Source: Deltaproteobacteria bacterium
GTDB lineage: Bacteria; Myxococcota; B64-G9
DNA length: 41,825 bases
NCBI GenBank assembly: GCA_016935365.1
Contig: JAFGRB010000435.1
Span: 1-41,825 of the forward strand
Reading direction: 5' to 3'
The notes beneath the pieces are model-generated. The model was not told where the DNA came from. It made no database searches and was given only the letters and a program-made list of their open reading frames with translations. Positions 1-9,891 of the stretch are shown here, piece by piece (the first letter of the stretch is position 1; every line of letters starts with the position of its first letter). Both the position numbers and the translations under genes were made by a program.

Positions 1-25
1 AGATCGTCGTGCAAATCAAGGAGCT

Positions 26-79
26 GCGCCGAAGTCGAGCGGAGGCGTGGTTCTCCACGTCGAGCATCGACTTCGGCGC
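26..79. repeat. 13-bp perfect inverted repeat with nested 5-bp stem
   Basis: The arms GCGCCGAAGTCGA (26-38) and TCGACTTCGGCGC (67-79) are exactly complementary. Between them CGTGG (46-50) can pair with CCACG (55-59). The fold could be a stem-loop in RNA or a cruciform in DNA. There is no T-run after it, so it is not a typical terminator. Its role is unknown. Confidence 0.5.
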
Positions 80-120
80 TGCGACGCAGAGTTGCGCGAC
101 GAGGTGGCGTATCCGGGTTC

Positions 121-149
121 TTTACACGGCTGCCTGCGTGCCCCATACT
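121..149 (+). promoter_or_regulatory. candidate sigma70-type promoter of the first EBP gene
   Basis: TTTACA (121-126), a 17-bp spacer and CATACT (144-149) give 5/6 and 4/6 matches to the -35 and -10 consensus. Transcription would start near 156. A GC-rich hairpin, GCCGGGG (157-163) with CCCCGGC (171-177), would then sit at the 5' end of the message. A similar hairpin occurs at the predicted start of the motor operon. Confidence 0.4.
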
Positions 150-206
150 GGAATGCGCCGGGGCCTTCGCCCCCGGCGGTGACCTTCCGCGAGGCGAGGA
201 GCGGAG

Positions 207-1571
<1,365 letters not shown>

Positions 1572-1620
1572 GCGGGATCGCAGGCTCGGCGCGTTGGGTG
1601 CTTTCTTCGCGTCCAGCTTG

Positions 1621-1649
1621 TTGACAAGGCCCGCGAGCGATGGTCAAAT
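1621..1649 (+). promoter_or_regulatory. sigma70-type promoter before the 1735 lipoprotein gene
   Basis: Perfect -35 TTGACA (1621-1626), 17-bp spacer, and -10 TCAAAT (1644-1649, 4/6). It lies about 85 bp upstream of the lipoprotein start, in the gap after EBP1. The three lipoprotein genes can therefore be transcribed independently of EBP1. Confidence 0.5.
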
Positions 1650-1734
1650 CGGTGAAACCAGAGGCCGAAGGGCTGCAGACCGAGACGGCGAGCAGCTCCT
1701 ATCCCACAGGCCTGTGAGCACGGAGGCGGACGGC

Positions 1735-2499
1735 ATGCGAAGGTCGTTTCGAATCGTGGTTCTCGGAATGTGCACGCTGCTCCTTCTCGCTTGCGGCAGC
1801 AGCTCGCCCCGCATCGAGATGGATGATGTCAACGTGAGGAACCTGTGCAACATCGGAGTCAACGGCGAGAGCGAGGATCGCTGCGACCTCGCGGCGCCGG
1901 AATGTCCGGGATCTCTGTTCTGCTGGGATCCCCAGGACGAGCAGCTGGTGCAGGGCTTCTGCCGGGAGTGCATGGACGACAACAACTGCGAGGCGGGCGA
2001 GGAGTGCGACCACGGCTGGTGCCACGCCACCTGCAGCCAGCATGGGGACTGCGGCACCAACGAGATGTGCGTCGGCGGCCTCTGCCGGCATCCGTACACC
2101 ACCGAGTTCTCCTTTTCGAACTCGGGCAGCGGCGATCTCGAGATCTACAAGAGCCAGACGACGCTCAAGGGCGAGAGCGACGCGTGCGCATACACCGAGG
2201 TGGTGTGGAGCATCGGGGGGGATCCGGTCGTGCTGGGGACGGACGAATCGGTCATGCTCCGGATCTACTTCTTGCCGCCGGACGTCGGCATGTTCCGGGC
2301 CGTGATCAACATCTACTCCAACGACGATGCCTTGAGCCCCTTGCCTCTGCTCCTGTGCGGCGAGTCGGTCGAGGCGAAGTGCATGCCTTCCAGCGAAGAG
2401 GATTGCGCACCCTGCACCGCCGCCTGCACGGAGGAGAATTTCACGCCGATCCTCGACAGCGACCCGGGCTGTGCGCTCAACCACGGCTCGGCGAGCTGA
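1735..2499 (+). CDS. lipoprotein with Cys-rich segment and ASH/choice-of-anchor-D-like domain
   Basis: A 254-residue precursor. The ATG at 1735 is chosen because it begins a lipoprotein signal peptide ending in LLLAC with Cys20; upstream in-frame codons add only a low-complexity leader. Residues about 37-115 hold regularly spaced cysteines (C-x4-C-x3-C patterns), as in the disulfide-rich lipoproteins common in Myxococcota. Residues about 122-210 (FSFSNSGSGDLEI through VMLRIYFLPPDVGMF and INIYSND) resemble the immunoglobulin-like ASH / choice-of-anchor-D fold. It is probably on the periplasmic or outer face of the outer membrane. The specific role is unknown. Confidence 0.85.
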   Translation: MRRSFRIVVLGMCTLLLLACGSSSPRIEMDDVNVRNLCNIGVNGESEDRCDLAAPECPGSLFCWDPQDEQLVQGFCRECMDDNNCEAGEECDHGWCHATCSQHGDCGTNEMCVGGLCRHPYTTEFSFSNSGSGDLEIYKSQTTLKGESDACAYTEVVWSIGGDPVVLGTDESVMLRIYFLPPDVGMFRAVINIYSNDDALSPLPLLLCGESVEAKCMPSSEEDCAPCTAACTEENFTPILDSDPGCALNHGSAS

Positions 2500-2534
2500 C
2501 CCGCCCGTCTCGATCCGCTCGGTCGCTCTTCGCG

Positions 2535-2563
2535 TTGACCCCCATCTGCCCCGAAGGTAGAAT
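2535..2563 (+). promoter_or_regulatory. sigma70-type promoter of the 2598 gene
   Basis: TTGACC (2535-2540), exactly 17 bp, then TAGAAT (2558-2563): 5/6 and 5/6 matches. The predicted start is near 2570. The leader holds GGAGGTGATCC directly before the ATG, which matches the anti-Shine-Dalgarno end of 16S rRNA over 11 bases, so strong translation is expected. Confidence 0.7.
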
Positions 2564-2597
2564 GGGGAATCGCATGTTTCAGACTTGGAGGTGATCC

Positions 2598-4214
2598 ATG
2601 CGTCGATGGATGCTGCTTTTGGCGGTGATGAGCTGCGGCTGTGTGCTGGCCTGCTCGGGCAACGGCGGCAGCCCGGACAGCGGCACCCACCAGGATGGCC
2701 AGGACGTCGACGGGGGCGGAGACGAAGAAGCGCCCGTCCGGACGATCCACTTCGACGAGGCCGTGGTCGTGGAGGACGAGCTGGCCGGCCAGCAGATCGC
2801 GCTGGCCGCGACGCCGGACGACCAGTTCGCCGTGGCCTACTTCAAGCAGGAACCCGAGCCCGGTACCTGCGAGAACCCCATCCTGGGCGGACCGCCCACG
2901 CCGGTGAGGCTGGACACGATCCGTTACGCCCGCTTCGACGGGACGGTGTGGAGCGAGCCCGAGGACGTGGTGACCATCGAGACCGCCATGCTCTCGGGCA
3001 TCGACCTGGTCTTCGACGGAGAGACGCCTCTGATCGCCTACCTGGGCGGCGACGAGGGCCGGCAGATCTGCGGCGGCTCGGACGCCATGATCGCCCGGCC
3101 GGACGGCAACGGCGGCTGGACCGAGTCGGCCGCGGTGACCATGTCCGACGAGGCCCCCGAGCTCGACGCCTGCCCCAAGGGGCAGGGCATGTGCGACTTC
3201 GGCGACGTGGTCGGCATGTGGCCCTCGATGGCGGTCGCCCCGGACGGGACGATCGGCCTGGCCTACCGGGACGTGCACAACGGCTACACCAAGGAGGCCG
3301 ACGAGAGCTCGGACCTCGAGTGGGCCTTCGCGCCGCACGGCGCGACGAGCTGGAGCCACCAGTGGATCGACATCGGACGCGGCAGCGGGCTCTACAACAG
3401 CCTGGCCTTCGGTCCCGACGGGACCGCGGCGGTGGCGTATTACAACGGCAAGCACGGCGTGCTGACCGTCTCGGTGGCCGGGGAAGACCGCTGGACTGAG
3501 ATGCCCACCTGCGTGCCGTGCACGGTGCGCAGCGACTGCCCGCCCGGCGAGGACTGCATCGGCGGGCACTGCGTGGGCGTGGCCTGCGTCGAGGACACCG
3601 AGTGCGAGTTCGGCGAGGCGTGCCTCGAGGGCAACTGCACCTCGCCGGCCGACTGCCCGGCCGGCCTGGACTGTGTGCCCGGCACGGGCTGGTGCTGGTC
3701 GCTGGTCGCGCAGCCCGAGCGATCGCTTCCCCAGCAGTCCGCCTCGCTGGCCATCGCGCCGGACGGCCGGCTGCTGGTGGCCTGGTTCGATCCGGACAGC
3801 GGCACCCTGCGGATCTCGCACTCGGCCGACGGGCTTCAGTGGACCCACGGCAGCATCGACACCTCGGGCCGCACCGGCATGTACCCCAACATCCTCGTCG
3901 ATCCGCAGACCGGCAGGCCCGGCGTGGCCTACTACCGCTGCAGCGACGGCCAGGAGGAGTGCCAGCGCGCCCAGGACGGGGTGCGCTTCGCGTTCTTCAC
4001 GGGCGTCTACCCCGACGAGCTCAGCTCTCGCTACATGTGGGTGAAGGTCACGGTCTCCGAAAAGGGAGTCGGATCGGACGGCCTGAATCTCTCGGCGGCC
4101 GTGCTGCCGGACGGCTCGGTGGGCATCGCCTACGCCTACTCGTTCTTCGACTCGGGCGCGGGCGAGGGCAGGCAGTACGTGATGTTCCAGAAGGGCACCT
4201 GGTCAGAGGAGTGA
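2598..4214 (+). CDS. lipoprotein with beta-propeller-like (PDGxxxVAY) repeats and Cys-rich insert
   Basis: A 538-residue precursor with lipobox VLAC (Cys19) followed by a Gly/Asp-rich linker. Repeated motifs of the form PDG-x3-[VLI]AY/W near residues 213, 271, 386 and 503, with a related one near 430 (RPGVAYY), resemble BNR/sialidase-type propeller blades. A compact Cys-rich insert lies at about 302-364. No catalytic residues of a sialidase can be assigned, so it is best read as a surface-exposed binding propeller. It has its own promoter and an unusually complete ribosome-binding site. The next lipoprotein follows after 36 bp. Confidence 0.85.
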   Translation: MRRWMLLLAVMSCGCVLACSGNGGSPDSGTHQDGQDVDGGGDEEAPVRTIHFDEAVVVEDELAGQQIALAATPDDQFAVAYFKQEPEPGTCENPILGGPPTPVRLDTIRYARFDGTVWSEPEDVVTIETAMLSGIDLVFDGETPLIAYLGGDEGRQICGGSDAMIARPDGNGGWTESAAVTMSDEAPELDACPKGQGMCDFGDVVGMWPSMAVAPDGTIGLAYRDVHNGYTKEADESSDLEWAFAPHGATSWSHQWIDIGRGSGLYNSLAFGPDGTAAVAYYNGKHGVLTVSVAGEDRWTEMPTCVPCTVRSDCPPGEDCIGGHCVGVACVEDTECEFGEACLEGNCTSPADCPAGLDCVPGTGWCWSLVAQPERSLPQQSASLAIAPDGRLLVAWFDPDSGTLRISHSADGLQWTHGSIDTSGRTGMYPNILVDPQTGRPGVAYYRCSDGQEECQRAQDGVRFAFFTGVYPDELSSRYMWVKVTVSEKGVGSDGLNLSAAVLPDGSVGIAYAYSFFDSGAGEGRQYVMFQKGTWSEE

Positions 4215-4250
4215 CAGGCTCTTGACCTTTGGGAACCTGGGAGGAGACCG

Positions 4251-4715
4251 ATGAATAGGCTCGGACGCATCGCTTCGCTCGTGCTCCTGCTCTGCGCGCT
4301 GGCCTGCGGCGGAGGGGACTCCGGGCTGTCGGGCAGCCAGTGCGACCTGATCGACTGCAGCTACGACAAGATCGCCTGTCGCCTGTACGCGCCGCCCAAC
4401 GAGGCGCTGATGGTCTATTACAAACGCCAGCTCGAGACAGGCGGAGACGAGTACGCCGCCATCATCTCCATCGACCTGGACGGGGCACCCGAGGATCTGG
4501 CTGGCTGGAGGTTCGAGGGCGGCGATTTCAACGATCGGGTCCGGATCTACCGCCCGGAGAGCAACAACTGGCCGAGCTTCGACGGCAACATGTGCGAGTT
4601 TGCGAACGGGGGCGCCGTCGGATCGAGCCTCGACGGCAAGTGCGCGTTCCGCTTCGACAACGGACGCTTCGCCACGGCCAGCTTCAGCTGCGAGCTGGAA
4701 GCGGCCGAGCAGTAG
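4251..4715 (+). CDS. small lipoprotein of unknown function
   Basis: A 154-residue precursor with a typical lipoprotein signal (LCALAC, Cys19) and GGGAGGAG before the ATG. The mature part has cysteines near its N-terminus (SQCDLIDC) and C-terminus, suggesting disulfides, and an even, beta-like composition. No family is recognised. It lies between the 538-residue lipoprotein and the second EBP, probably co-transcribed with the former. Confidence 0.8.
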   Translation: MNRLGRIASLVLLLCALACGGGDSGLSGSQCDLIDCSYDKIACRLYAPPNEALMVYYKRQLETGGDEYAAIISIDLDGAPEDLAGWRFEGGDFNDRVRIYRPESNNWPSFDGNMCEFANGGAVGSSLDGKCAFRFDNGRFATASFSCELEAAEQ

Positions 4716-4743
4716 CCCAGCCAGCCTCCGGCCGCGCGCGCCG

Positions 4744-6090
<1,347 letters not shown>

Positions 6091-6190
6091 GGCTCGCCAG
6101 GTGGGTGAACCCGTTCGGTGACAGGGTCGCCCATTGAAATCGTAGGGTTTTTTATCGCCATGTAAAATCTGCAGAGCTGCTCGGCTCCAC

Positions 6191-6212
6191 GGTGAAGCTT
6201 TCTTGCTTCGGT
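6191..6212. promoter_or_regulatory. candidate enhancer palindrome GGTGAAGC-N6-GCTTC
   Basis: GGTGAAGC (6191-6198), six bases, then GCTTCGGT (6205-6212). Its centre is about 85 bp upstream of the -24 GG at 6286. The same arms with the same spacing recur at 26653-26674, again about 85-90 bp upstream of a -24/-12 element. This fits an EBP binding site, but it could also be an RNA hairpin. The rest of 6091-6337 is unusually AT-rich with T-runs. Confidence 0.45.
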
Positions 6213-6283
6213 ATCTGGATCGAGCGCGGGCCGTCTTTTTTACTTCTCGTTCTTATCCGGCTGCTTGTCTTTCTGCAACCGGC

Positions 6284-6300
6284 TTGGTACGGCCCGTGCT
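6284..6300 (+). promoter_or_regulatory. sigma54-type -24/-12 promoter of TSP3 gene 1
   Basis: TTGGTACGGCCCGTGCT has the invariant GG (6286-6287) and GC (6298-6299) separated by exactly 10 bp, with two mismatches to YTGGCACGRNNNTTGCW. The predicted start is near 6311. The leader to the ATG at 6338 carries AAAGGAGGT. Confidence 0.6.
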
Positions 6301-6337
6301 CTAGAGCTCTGCCAGATAGCCAAAAAGGAGGTCGCCG

Positions 6338-7639
6338 ATGAAAGCCTTGCTCGTCACCCTTACCGGCCTGCTGCTCGTCATCGCCGTTCCCGCCTGGGCC
6401 CAGGCCCCGGGCGAGTGCTCCGGAGGCCTGTGCGGTACGCCGGACGAGTCGGGCGGCGGGGGCTGCGGCTGCGGCTGCGGCTGCGGATCGATCCTGATCG
6501 CCAACACCGATCTGGGCGACACCTATCAGTACGCGGATGACTACGACGAGGACGGCATCGAGGACGACTTCGACAACTGCCCCTTCAGCGAGAACCGCGG
6601 TCAGGACGACGCGGACGGCGACGGGGTGGGCGACGCGTGCGACAACTGCGCGGCCGCGCCGAACGAGCTCCAGGCGGACATCGACGGCGATGGGCTGGGG
6701 GATGACTGCGATCCGGACATCGACGGCGACGATGTCGTAGACGAGCTGGACAACTGCCCTCGGGTCCGCAACCCGAGCCAGAAGGACGTGGACGAGGACA
6801 TGTACGGCGACGCCTGCGACCCGGACATCGACGGCGACCTGGTGCCCAACCTCCAGGACAACTGCCCCTTCGCCCACAACCCGAACCAGGAGGCCACCGG
6901 GCCGTGGAACGTGGAGGGCTGCGACCAGGACGAGGATGACGACCGGGTCTCCGACCTCTACGACAACTGCCCGTACCGCACCAACCCAGACCAGGCCGAC
7001 TCCGATCTCGATGGGCTGGGCGACGCCTGCGATGCCGACGACGACAACGACCTGATCGTGGACGGGGCCGACAACTGCCCCAAGGTCTACAACGCGGATC
7101 AGAACGACGAGGATCGCGACGGCGTGGGCGATGCCTGCGACCCGACCTTCTGCTTCGTGGCGGATAATGCGAGCGCTTGCCTGGATCCCGGCTCCACCTT
7201 CACGGTCTACGGCGGGGCGGACCGCAAGATCCATACAGCCGAGACCATCCCGCTGCTCTTCTGGGCCAATCGGGCGAACCGGGGCATCCAGTACGAGTGG
7301 ACCGTGGTGAGCCGGCCGGAGGGCTCCAGCGCGAACATCCGCCACCCGCGCGGCTCTGCCACGCTGTCGACGCCGTACCAGTACCACTACAAGAAGGGCC
7401 GGGTGGTCGAGTTCGCCGCGGATCAGCCGGGCGTGTACGAGATCAAGATCTCTGCGCAGCTCGTCTTCGACGACGATCTCTACCCCGGCAAGCAGACCGA
7501 CGAGCACGTCGTGAGCCTGACCGCCGAGGGCGAGCCCGTCTCGACGGGCTGCGCCACGGCCAGCGGCGGCTCGGGCATCGCGGGCCTCGTCTTCGGGCTC
7601 GCCCTGCTGGGGCTGGCCCTGCTGAGGCGCAGCCGCTGA
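6338..7639 (+). CDS. secreted TSP3-repeat protein with Ig-like domain and MYXO-CTERM-like anchor (paralog 1)
   Basis: A 433-residue precursor. It has a cleavable signal peptide (AWAQA, about residue 21), a Cys-Gly alternation (residues 42-50, four Cys), and about six to seven thrombospondin-type-3 calcium-binding repeats (about 63-268) with DxDxDGxxD and DNC motifs. A PKD/Ig-like domain follows (about 275-398, YEWTVVSRPEGS). The C-terminus has a Cys, a hydrophobic helix (412-429) and basic RRSR, the tripartite layout of MYXO-CTERM sorting signals. It is probably anchored at the cell surface and stabilised by calcium and disulfides. A paralog of identical length lies at 25251. Transcription is likely sigma54-dependent and ends at the terminator at 7665-7695. 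Confidence 0.9.
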   Translation: MKALLVTLTGLLLVIAVPAWAQAPGECSGGLCGTPDESGGGGCGCGCGCGSILIANTDLGDTYQYADDYDEDGIEDDFDNCPFSENRGQDDADGDGVGDACDNCAAAPNELQADIDGDGLGDDCDPDIDGDDVVDELDNCPRVRNPSQKDVDEDMYGDACDPDIDGDLVPNLQDNCPFAHNPNQEATGPWNVEGCDQDEDDDRVSDLYDNCPYRTNPDQADSDLDGLGDACDADDDNDLIVDGADNCPKVYNADQNDEDRDGVGDACDPTFCFVADNASACLDPGSTFTVYGGADRKIHTAETIPLLFWANRANRGIQYEWTVVSRPEGSSANIRHPRGSATLSTPYQYHYKKGRVVEFAADQPGVYEIKISAQLVFDDDLYPGKQTDEHVVSLTAEGEPVSTGCATASGGSGIAGLVFGLALLGLALLRRSR

Positions 7640-7664
7640 GCGAGCGCTGGAGTGCAGTCGAGGG

Positions 7665-7695
7665 CCCGGCGGGATGCGCGTCCCGCCGGGTTTTT
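7665..7695 (+). terminator. rho-independent terminator after TSP3 gene 1
   Basis: A perfect 10-bp stem CCCGGCGGGA (7665-7674) and TCCCGCCGGG (7681-7690) with a 6-base loop, followed by TTTTT (7691-7695). It ends the TSP3 transcript 25 bp after the stop codon. Confidence 0.92.
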
Positions 7696-7871
7696 CGTGT
7701 CCCGCAGCGCTGGCGCCGGTCTGTCTCCCAGATGTCCAGTCCGAACCGCATCTTTTTCAGCCCCTGTCTCCTCTCGGTTTCGGATCGGCCTCGCCCGTGG
7801 CTGCAGGCAGCCGGCATGCGCCTCCAAGTAACTGGAATACGTCGAAAAACCAGCATGGGCTGGCCCGGGCC

Positions 7872-7889
7872 ATGGCACGCTTCTTGTAG
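7872..7889 (+). promoter_or_regulatory. sigma54-type promoter, distal promoter of the VWA operon
   Basis: ATGGCACGCTTCTTGTAG: a perfect -24 TGGCACG (GG at 7874-7875), then 10 bp to the -12 TTGT (G7886). The only departure is T for C at the last -12 base. The start would be near 7899, giving a leader of about 138 nt. A 10-bp palindrome touches it on the upstream side. Confidence 0.55.
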
Positions 7890-7976
7890 TCAGACTAGGC
7901 GGCGAGGAGGAGGGCTTTCCAATCGTGGCGCGTTTCGGTCGTCCGATTCGTTCCTGTGGTATGAGTTCCGGGCGGC

Positions 7977-8005
7977 TTGCTTTCGCGGGCCGCTCCGGCG
8001 ATAAT
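7977..8005 (+). promoter_or_regulatory. sigma70-type proximal promoter of the VWA operon
   Basis: TTGCTT (7977-7982), 17 bp, GATAAT (8000-8005): 4/6 and 5/6 matches. The predicted start is near 8012, leaving a short leader containing GGGAGG before the ATG at 8037. The distal sigma54 plus proximal sigma70 arrangement is repeated at the motor operon. Confidence 0.6.
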
Positions 8006-8036
8006 GGATCGGCTTGAAAAGCGGGAGGTTTTTGCG

Positions 8037-9857
8037 ATGCGCAAGGCGTGGATGATCTCAGGGGCGCTGTGCTTGTTTGCGATCGGTCTGCCCGCGTGCA
8101 CGGACAGCAACGTCGAGGTGCTGGAGACCTTCGAGGTTCCGCAGGTCGACGACCAGCTGCTCATCCACGGCCAGGTCTGCACCGAGCGGCAGGCGGATGC
8201 CGACTTTCCGGTCAAGATCATGTTCATCGTGGACTGCTCGGGCAGCCTCCAGCAGACCGACGAGGGCGATCACCGGGTCGAGGCGGTCCGCCAGGTGGTG
8301 CGGCGATACGCCAACCACCCCAACGTCTACTTCGACATCGTCAAGTTCAACGGCCGGGTGACCGAGCTGACCGGCGGTTTCGTCAACAACCTGACCGGCA
8401 ACGAGCCGGAGGTCTTCGGGACCGAGGGGCTGCTCGAGGCGGACTCGATGACCGACTACCAGGGCGCGCTCGGCAAGGCCTACGAGGCGCTGGAGCGCGA
8501 CATCAACCGCTCGACCCCGACCGAGCTGAGCCGCACCAAGTACGTGGTCATCTTCTTCTCGGACGGCACGCCGGATCCGGTCTGCTTCGGCTGCGTGACC
8601 GAGCCCCAGAACCATCCGCGCTACATGGAGGAGTGCCACGAGGACCTGCACGTGGTCTGCACGCTGATGGACGATATCATCCTGGATCTGGACTACCGCG
8701 AGGAGGGCCAGTTCTCCGAGCTCGAGGGGGGCACGGACTACAACCACAACTACCAGATCTTCCAGCTCATCGAGGACATGATGAAGCTCAAGGACCACTT
8801 CCACGTGGGCGACCTGCGTTTCCACACGGCCTTCCTCTACTGCCGCGACCAGTACGGCAATCCGACCTCGGCGCTGTGCACCGCGGCCGAGGAGGCATAC
8901 AACCTCGATCCGGACCGCGGCCGGGCCCTGCTTCGCGAGATGGCGCGCCGGGGCAACGGCACCTTCCGCGACTTCACCTCGGGCCAGGCCATCAACTTCC
9001 TCAACTTCGACTACACCTCGGTCAAGGCCAACTACACGGTCAAGAACCTGGTGGTCACCAACATCCACGCCTTGCCGGACATCGACGGCTACCTGCCCGA
9101 TACCGACGCCGACGGGATCGACGACGACTCCGAGCTGCGCAACGGCACCGATCCGCTGATGGCCGATACGGACGGAGACGGCTACGGGGATTTCGTGGAG
9201 GAGAGGCTCCGTGCGGCCGGCTACGACCCCGACGATGCCAGCCGTCCCGACGTCGAATGCCCCTCGGACGGCGTCTACTTCATCGACGAGGACGACGACG
9301 GCTTGATGGCCTGCGAGGAGGATCTCTTCAAGACCTCGGACAACAGCGAGGACACGGACGCCGACGGCTTCCCCGACCTGATCGAGGTGCGCTTCGGGAC
9401 GGATCCGTTGCGGGACGACGTGGACGAGGACCTGGACTCGGACGGACGCCGCAACGGCGACGAGCTGCTGTTCCACTCCCACCCCGGCCGCTCGGATCCC
9501 GACCTGTTCTCGGATCACCGCTACTGGTACGAGATGCGGTCGGTCGACAGCGGCGACGAGGACATCGAGTGCTACGACTTCGACATTCGCTACGTGACCC
9601 TGGTGACGACGCTCGACCGCGAGGGTCCGGGCACGCGCGGCTTCAACGACATCCTGATCTGGTTCGCCCAGGCCTCGTACGACAACCCGCTCGAGACCGG
9701 GCTGTGGCAGGTGGCCTGCGTGGAGGCCCAGTACATCGAGCCGGATTACAAGATCCCCTTCGAGGGGGAGATCTTCCTCGAGGTCGGCGACTTCAAGCCG
9801 CTCGAGGAGGTCGGGCCCAGCCTGCAGGGGCTCGAGTGCGTGGTCTCCGACGATTGA
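8037..9857 (+). CDS. VWA-domain lipoprotein with TSP3-like region (VWA paralog 1)
   Basis: A 606-residue precursor. The ATG at 8037 starts the signal peptide (LPAC, Cys21) behind GGGAGG; an in-frame TTG at 7977 lies in the promoter. The VWA domain spans about 55-330, with complete MIDAS motif D66-C-S-G-S70 and a second Asp in FSDGTP (D176), so metal-dependent ligand binding is expected. Acidic TSP3-like repeats (DTDADG, DTDGDG, DEDDDG) follow at about 353-480. A C-terminal domain (about 509-600) begins CYDFDIRYVTLV and is shared with the two paralogs at 9892 and 15561. It heads a four-gene operon with gaps of 31-40 bp. The role is probably surface adhesion or complex assembly (inference). Confidence 0.9.
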   Translation: MRKAWMISGALCLFAIGLPACTDSNVEVLETFEVPQVDDQLLIHGQVCTERQADADFPVKIMFIVDCSGSLQQTDEGDHRVEAVRQVVRRYANHPNVYFDIVKFNGRVTELTGGFVNNLTGNEPEVFGTEGLLEADSMTDYQGALGKAYEALERDINRSTPTELSRTKYVVIFFSDGTPDPVCFGCVTEPQNHPRYMEECHEDLHVVCTLMDDIILDLDYREEGQFSELEGGTDYNHNYQIFQLIEDMMKLKDHFHVGDLRFHTAFLYCRDQYGNPTSALCTAAEEAYNLDPDRGRALLREMARRGNGTFRDFTSGQAINFLNFDYTSVKANYTVKNLVVTNIHALPDIDGYLPDTDADGIDDDSELRNGTDPLMADTDGDGYGDFVEERLRAAGYDPDDASRPDVECPSDGVYFIDEDDDGLMACEEDLFKTSDNSEDTDADGFPDLIEVRFGTDPLRDDVDEDLDSDGRRNGDELLFHSHPGRSDPDLFSDHRYWYEMRSVDSGDEDIECYDFDIRYVTLVTTLDREGPGTRGFNDILIWFAQASYDNPLETGLWQVACVEAQYIEPDYKIPFEGEIFLEVGDFKPLEEVGPSLQGLECVVSDD

Positions 9858-9872
9858 GACCTGCGACAGGTC
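9858..9872 (+). other. small intercistronic hairpin
   Basis: GACCTG-CGA-CAGGTC directly after the stop codon of VWA paralog 1. A similar one, CCTGG-GGTG-CCAGG (13194-13207), follows VWA paralog 2. Neither has a T-run; they may affect segmental mRNA stability. Confidence 0.35.
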
Positions 9873-9891
9873 GGATCGAGGAGGGATGGAG

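Larger units (their letters stand above)
3..182 (+). pseudogene. possible decayed 3' end of a small coding sequence
   Basis: An open frame enters from the window edge and stops at 180-182. Its first codons read like QIKELRRSRAEAW, and after a one-base shift the next frame reads HVEHRLRR-D-EL--EV. A small open frame at 40888-41082 contains the equivalents QIRREVEEL, QAW and HVEERVR--DEEI--EV in a single frame. This suggests a frameshifted relative of that ORF, or a shared RNA or DNA element. A 13-bp inverted repeat (26-38 and 67-79) lies inside it. Function is unknown, and the truncated edge prevents a firm call. Confidence 0.25.
7640..8036. other. 397-bp intergenic region upstream of the VWA operon
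   Basis: After the terminator, this gap holds GGCTGC-AG-GCAGCC (7799-7811), a perfect GGCCCGGGCC palindrome (7862-7871) abutting a sigma54-type element, and a sigma70-type promoter just upstream of the VWA gene. No credible gene is seen in it. Confidence 0.6.

Noticed and set aside
1613..1630. sigma54 element in TTGGGTGCTTTCTTCGC just after EBP1
   Set aside because: Only the GG is right; the -12 GC is shifted to CG and the -24 box has several mismatches.
4223..4250. Promoter before the 4251 lipoprotein
   Set aside because: TTGACC is present but no -10 box falls between it and the ATG; the gene is more likely read through from upstream.
4600..4743. Upstream start for EBP2
   Set aside because: It would overlap the lipoprotein gene by more than 100 bases and add a Ser/Arg/Pro-rich stretch with no domain.
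6101..6156. Terminator after EBP2
   Set aside because: GGGTGAACCC and GGGTCGCCC pair with a bulge and a G-T pair, and the T6 run is about 17 bases beyond; not convincing.
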